From contig WTGJ01000024.1 of NCBI GenBank assembly GCA_011523615.1, positions 1 to 64,000 of the forward strand: a DNA stretch of 64,000 nucleotides. Direction: 5' to 3'. The stretch is from Chloroflexota bacterium. Lineage in GTDB: Bacteria; Chloroflexota; Anaerolineae; Aggregatilineales; Phototrophicaceae. Positions 61,600 through 64,000 of the stretch are shown one piece after another. Below the pieces are notes generated by a model that saw nothing but the letters and a program-made list of their open reading frames with translations, was not told the origin of the DNA and did no database searches. The position numbers were made by a program, and so were the translations under genes. Numbering within the stretch: position 1 is the stretch's first letter; the number at the start of each line of letters is the position of its first letter.

Positions 61600-62013
61600 T
61601 TATATTTCGTGCGAGGCGACGATCCAGGCCAGGGTATGGCCGAAGATGATATGGCCGATGAGGCTGGCTCCGTTGAAATCCAGCGAGAGGATATCGCCGC
61701 CGCTGATGGCGGGCATGATGATGTTGCCGCCGATGATCCACCAGATGAGACCGTAGATCAAGCCGCCGATGGCCACGGTGAGGAGCTGGTTGTCCCCGAA
61801 GAAATTGGCAGCCCCCACGTAGACTCCCGTGTAGAGCGCGCCGATCACTGCGCTGATGATGATGTGGATGATGAAACCGACGAGCGGCGTGTCGCCGGCG
61901 CCGATCATGCCACCGACATCCATATTCATCCCCGGCCCGGCAAAAGCGAGGAAGATGAACCCTGCGATGATGCCGGGCAGGATGCCCTTCATCATGTCTT
62001 CTTGCGATCCCAT
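61600..62013 (-). CDS. Small four-helix membrane protein B
   Basis: The 137-residue protein starts at ATG 62013, behind AAGGAG. It has four helices and shares GILPGIIAGFIFLAFAGPG, GGLIYGLIWWIIGGNIIMP and GHIIFGHTLAWIVA with the protein at 58351. Its N-terminus also has a Met/Asp-rich NMDVGGMIGAGDTP loop. The function is unknown. It runs in the same direction as the acyltransferase gene that follows it. Confidence 0.75.
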   Translation of the reverse strand: MGSQEDMMKGILPGIIAGFIFLAFAGPGMNMDVGGMIGAGDTPLVGFIIHIIISAVIGALYTGVYVGAANFFGDNQLLTVAIGGLIYGLIWWIIGGNIIMPAISGGDILSLDFNGASLIGHIIFGHTLAWIVASHEI

Positions 62014-62248
62014 TGGTTTCTCCTTTTGGTTCAACCCGACAAACCTTACTGGCGCGGAAACTCCGCCGCAGCCTTAGAGCGTAAGTCTATAACAATTTTC
62101 AAATAATGCGAATCTTGGACAAACCCTGGCGATTCATCGTCGAATTGCCTCGATCCGCCCTCTGGTGGGCCATGGCCGGCGAGCGGTGATAGCGGGTAAC
62201 TTCCAGCGCTTCCTCCCGCACCGTGGCCGGGGAACATGGGCCGGGTGA

Positions 62249-63430
62249 CTATCCTTCGGCGAGCAGGCGCCAGGCGGTTTCGGCCAAGACGGCGCTGCCC
62301 AGATGCAGGCAATCCTCGTTGATGTCGAAGATGGGCGAATGGTGCGGGCGGGAATGCTCGTCGTAGCGGGCGCCGAGGAAGACCATCGCGCCGGGCGCTT
62401 TTTGCGTCATGTATGAAAAGTCTTCCGCGCCCATGATGGGTTTGCCGGGGCGCAGGTTTTCCCCCCCGACGGTTTGTTCGGCGACGGCGCGGGCGATTTC
62501 GGCGACGGCGGGGTCGTTGTATGTGGCGGGGTAACCGGGGTGAATCTGCAGCTCATAATCGCCGCCGAAACTGCGCGTCAGGGCGAGCGCTCCTTCGAGC
62601 TGTTCGTGCAGGCTGGCGCGCGTTTCCTCGTCGAAGCTACGGATGGTGCCGTTCAGGTCCACTTCGTTGGGGATGACGTTGTGGGCGCTGCCGGCGTGGA
62701 CGGCGCCGAGCGAGATGACGGAGGGGGCGGTGGGATCCAGACGGCGGGAGCGGATGGCCTGGATGGCGTTGATGATCTGCGCGAGCATCCAGAAGGGGTC
62801 CAGACCGCTGTGTGGGGAAGCGCCGTGGCAACCGCGGCCGATGATGCGCGCATCGAAGGAATCCACGGCGGCCATCTGGTAGCCGCTGCCGATGCGGAAG
62901 GTGCCGGCGTCATTTTCGCTGGAGACGTGGAGAGCGATGACGGCATCCAGGTCTTCGATGGCGCCGTCCTCCATCATGGCGGTCGCCCCACTGATGCCCT
63001 CGGCATCGGCGCGTTCTTCGCTGGGTTGGAAGAGGAAGCGGATTTCGCCGGGCGGCGGTTCATCGCTCCGGGCGAAGAGGGTGGCGACGGCGAGCAGCAT
63101 GGCGGTGTGGGCATCGTGGCCGCAGGCGTGCATCTTGCCGGGCACCCGGGAGGCGTAGGGGACGTCGTTGGCTTCCTGAAGGGGTAGGGCGTCCATATCG
63201 GCGCGGATGCCGACGCGGCGGCCCGAACCGTCGCTGCGGCCTTCGATGCGCGCGACGACGCCGGTGCGGCCGACGCCCGTCTGCGTCTCCAGACCGAGCT
63301 CGTTGAGGTGGCGGGCGACGAGAGCGGCGGTTTGCTCTTCTTCAAAACCAAGTTCGGGGTGTTGGTGAATGGTGCGGCGCCATTCGACGATCTGGGGTTG
63401 CAGCGCGCGCGCTGCGGCGAGGAAATCCAT
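62249..63430 (-). CDS. M20-family amidohydrolase (N-acyl amino acid or hippurate type)
   Basis: The 393-residue metal-dependent hydrolase has the M20D layout: WRRTIHQHPELGFEE, GIRADMDALPLQE, the metal site HACGHDAHTAML, FQPSEE, an internal dimerisation domain (about 185-300), and GAEDFSYM near the end with the last ligand. It removes acyl groups from amino acids or short peptides. The exact substrate is not inferable. The start is ATG 63430. Confidence 0.93.
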   Translation of the reverse strand: MDFLAAARALQPQIVEWRRTIHQHPELGFEEEQTAALVARHLNELGLETQTGVGRTGVVARIEGRSDGSGRRVGIRADMDALPLQEANDVPYASRVPGKMHACGHDAHTAMLLAVATLFARSDEPPPGEIRFLFQPSEERADAEGISGATAMMEDGAIEDLDAVIALHVSSENDAGTFRIGSGYQMAAVDSFDARIIGRGCHGASPHSGLDPFWMLAQIINAIQAIRSRRLDPTAPSVISLGAVHAGSAHNVIPNEVDLNGTIRSFDEETRASLHEQLEGALALTRSFGGDYELQIHPGYPATYNDPAVAEIARAVAEQTVGGENLRPGKPIMGAEDFSYMTQKAPGAMVFLGARYDEHSRPHHSPIFDINEDCLHLGSAVLAETAWRLLAEG

Positions 63431-63528
63431 GAGGATGGGCTCCTTCCGGGTTGTATGAAGTCGTCAGGGGATTATAACGCGCGGCAACACACTGTGTCGC
63501 CTGGCCGGGGAAAGGCAACGCCGGCGGG

Positions 63529-64000
63529 TCAGGCGGAGGATTCGATTTCGCGACGGAGCTGATCCTCCAGGGCGGGCAGGGCGATGCGGGCGGTGAGGTC
63601 GAGGCTGAGGGGCGTCACGCTGACTTCGTGGACGACGTGGAGGGCGTGGGCGTCGCTATCGGGCTCGGCGAGGTGGCGCTCTTCGGCGTAGCGATAACCC
63701 ATGCCGACGCATTCATCGAGTGAGGCGCGCGCGGGTGGGGTGGGCAGGTAGACGCGGATGTGGGAGACGCGGGTCACCCGCCAGGGAGTTTCGGCGGTGG
63801 CCTGGTGGGGGAGGTCAATTTTGAGGACGGTGGCATCGCCAGGCAGGGCGTGATTCAGGAGCCAGGCGCCGAAACGACGGGCGAAAACGGCCGCGGCGCG
63901 GAAATCCACCTGTTTGGAGTAGGTATCTTGCAGGTGCAGGGCGGTTTGCTGGGAAATGGCGAGGGCGGGGATGCCGAAGCTGGCCCCTTCGAGGGCCGCG
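63529..64000 (-). CDS. surE: 5'/3'-nucleotidase SurE (partial, 5' end outside window)
   Basis: The visible 156 C-terminal residues begin AALEGASFGIPALAISQQ, the conserved SurE segment after the SGT(V/I)-A motif, and continue with VLKIDLPHQATAETPWRVTRVS and DAHALHVVHEVSVTPLSLDLTA. SurE dephosphorylates nucleoside monophosphates and needs a divalent metal; the metal ligands lie in the missing N-terminal half. The frame has no start codon before the window edge in this conserved region, so the gene continues beyond 64000. Confidence 0.9.
   Translation of the reverse strand, partial: AALEGASFGIPALAISQQTALHLQDTYSKQVDFRAAAVFARRFGAWLLNHALPGDATVLKIDLPHQATAETPWRVTRVSHIRVYLPTPPARASLDECVGMGYRYAEERHLAEPDSDAHALHVVHEVSVTPLSLDLTARIALPALEDQLRREIESSA

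Overview
The window is a bacterial chromosome segment with G+C-rich housekeeping genes. Threonine-proline repeat linkers in a secreted protein, many ABC transporters, a tryptophan T-box and double-domain ALDH16 together suggest Chloroflexota, probably an Anaerolineae-like lineage; this placement is inferred, as no rRNA or marker gene is present. Several A+T-richer islets (about 0.1-1.4, 6.2-8.5, 24.1-24.9, 28.5-30.1 and 36.9-38.7 kb) carry nucleases, restriction-modification or toxin-antitoxin genes and look acquired.

Layout. 0.1-18.2 kb: a DUF3800-like gene, a P-type Ca2+ ATPase, hicAB, a PIN toxin pair, a PD-(D/E)XK protein, a MunI-like restriction-modification system beside a broken methyltransferase, a deoC - K+ channel - ALDH16 group interrupted by a RelE-type toxin-antitoxin pair, a methyltransferase-HNH fusion, higBA and parAB. 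18.2-23 kb: a sugar-type ABC transporter and two membrane proteins. 23.1-36.8 kb: the aromatic amino acid region, with pheA, a decayed second pheA, trpEG behind a tryptophan T-box, an XRE-ImmA/MazF islet, then aroH-F-A-E-C-K-B behind a candidate leader-peptide attenuator. 36.9-38.7 kb: a second restriction-modification system. 39-44.2 kb: a dipeptide-type ABC transporter with an LLM oxidoreductase. 44.4-55.1 kb: a branched-chain amino acid-type transporter with four substrate-binding proteins and unusually enlarged permeases. 55.3-64 kb: two large secreted proteins, an orphan sugar permease with a truncated partner, two related small membrane proteins, an acyltransferase, an M20 amidohydrolase and a partial surE.

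How the parts work together. The aro cluster supplies six of the seven shikimate-pathway steps (aroD is not here) plus chorismate mutase; pheA and trpEG draw from its chorismate and prephenate. Two different RNA switches sit in it: a T-box whose specifier (UGG) and acceptor-binding bulge (UGGC) both fit tRNA-Trp ahead of trpE, and, ahead of aroH, a 28-codon reading frame with Trp, three Tyr and Phe codons nearly in a row, followed by a strong terminator. The promoter spacing suggests that this small frame is leaderless.

A second theme is small addiction modules bracketed by long direct copies of a neighbouring gene: the PIN pair lies between two 181-bp copies of the hicB 3' end, and the RelE pair between two 112-bp copies of the ALDH16 5' end. 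This resembles insertion with long target duplication, a pattern proposed for mobile restriction-modification systems.
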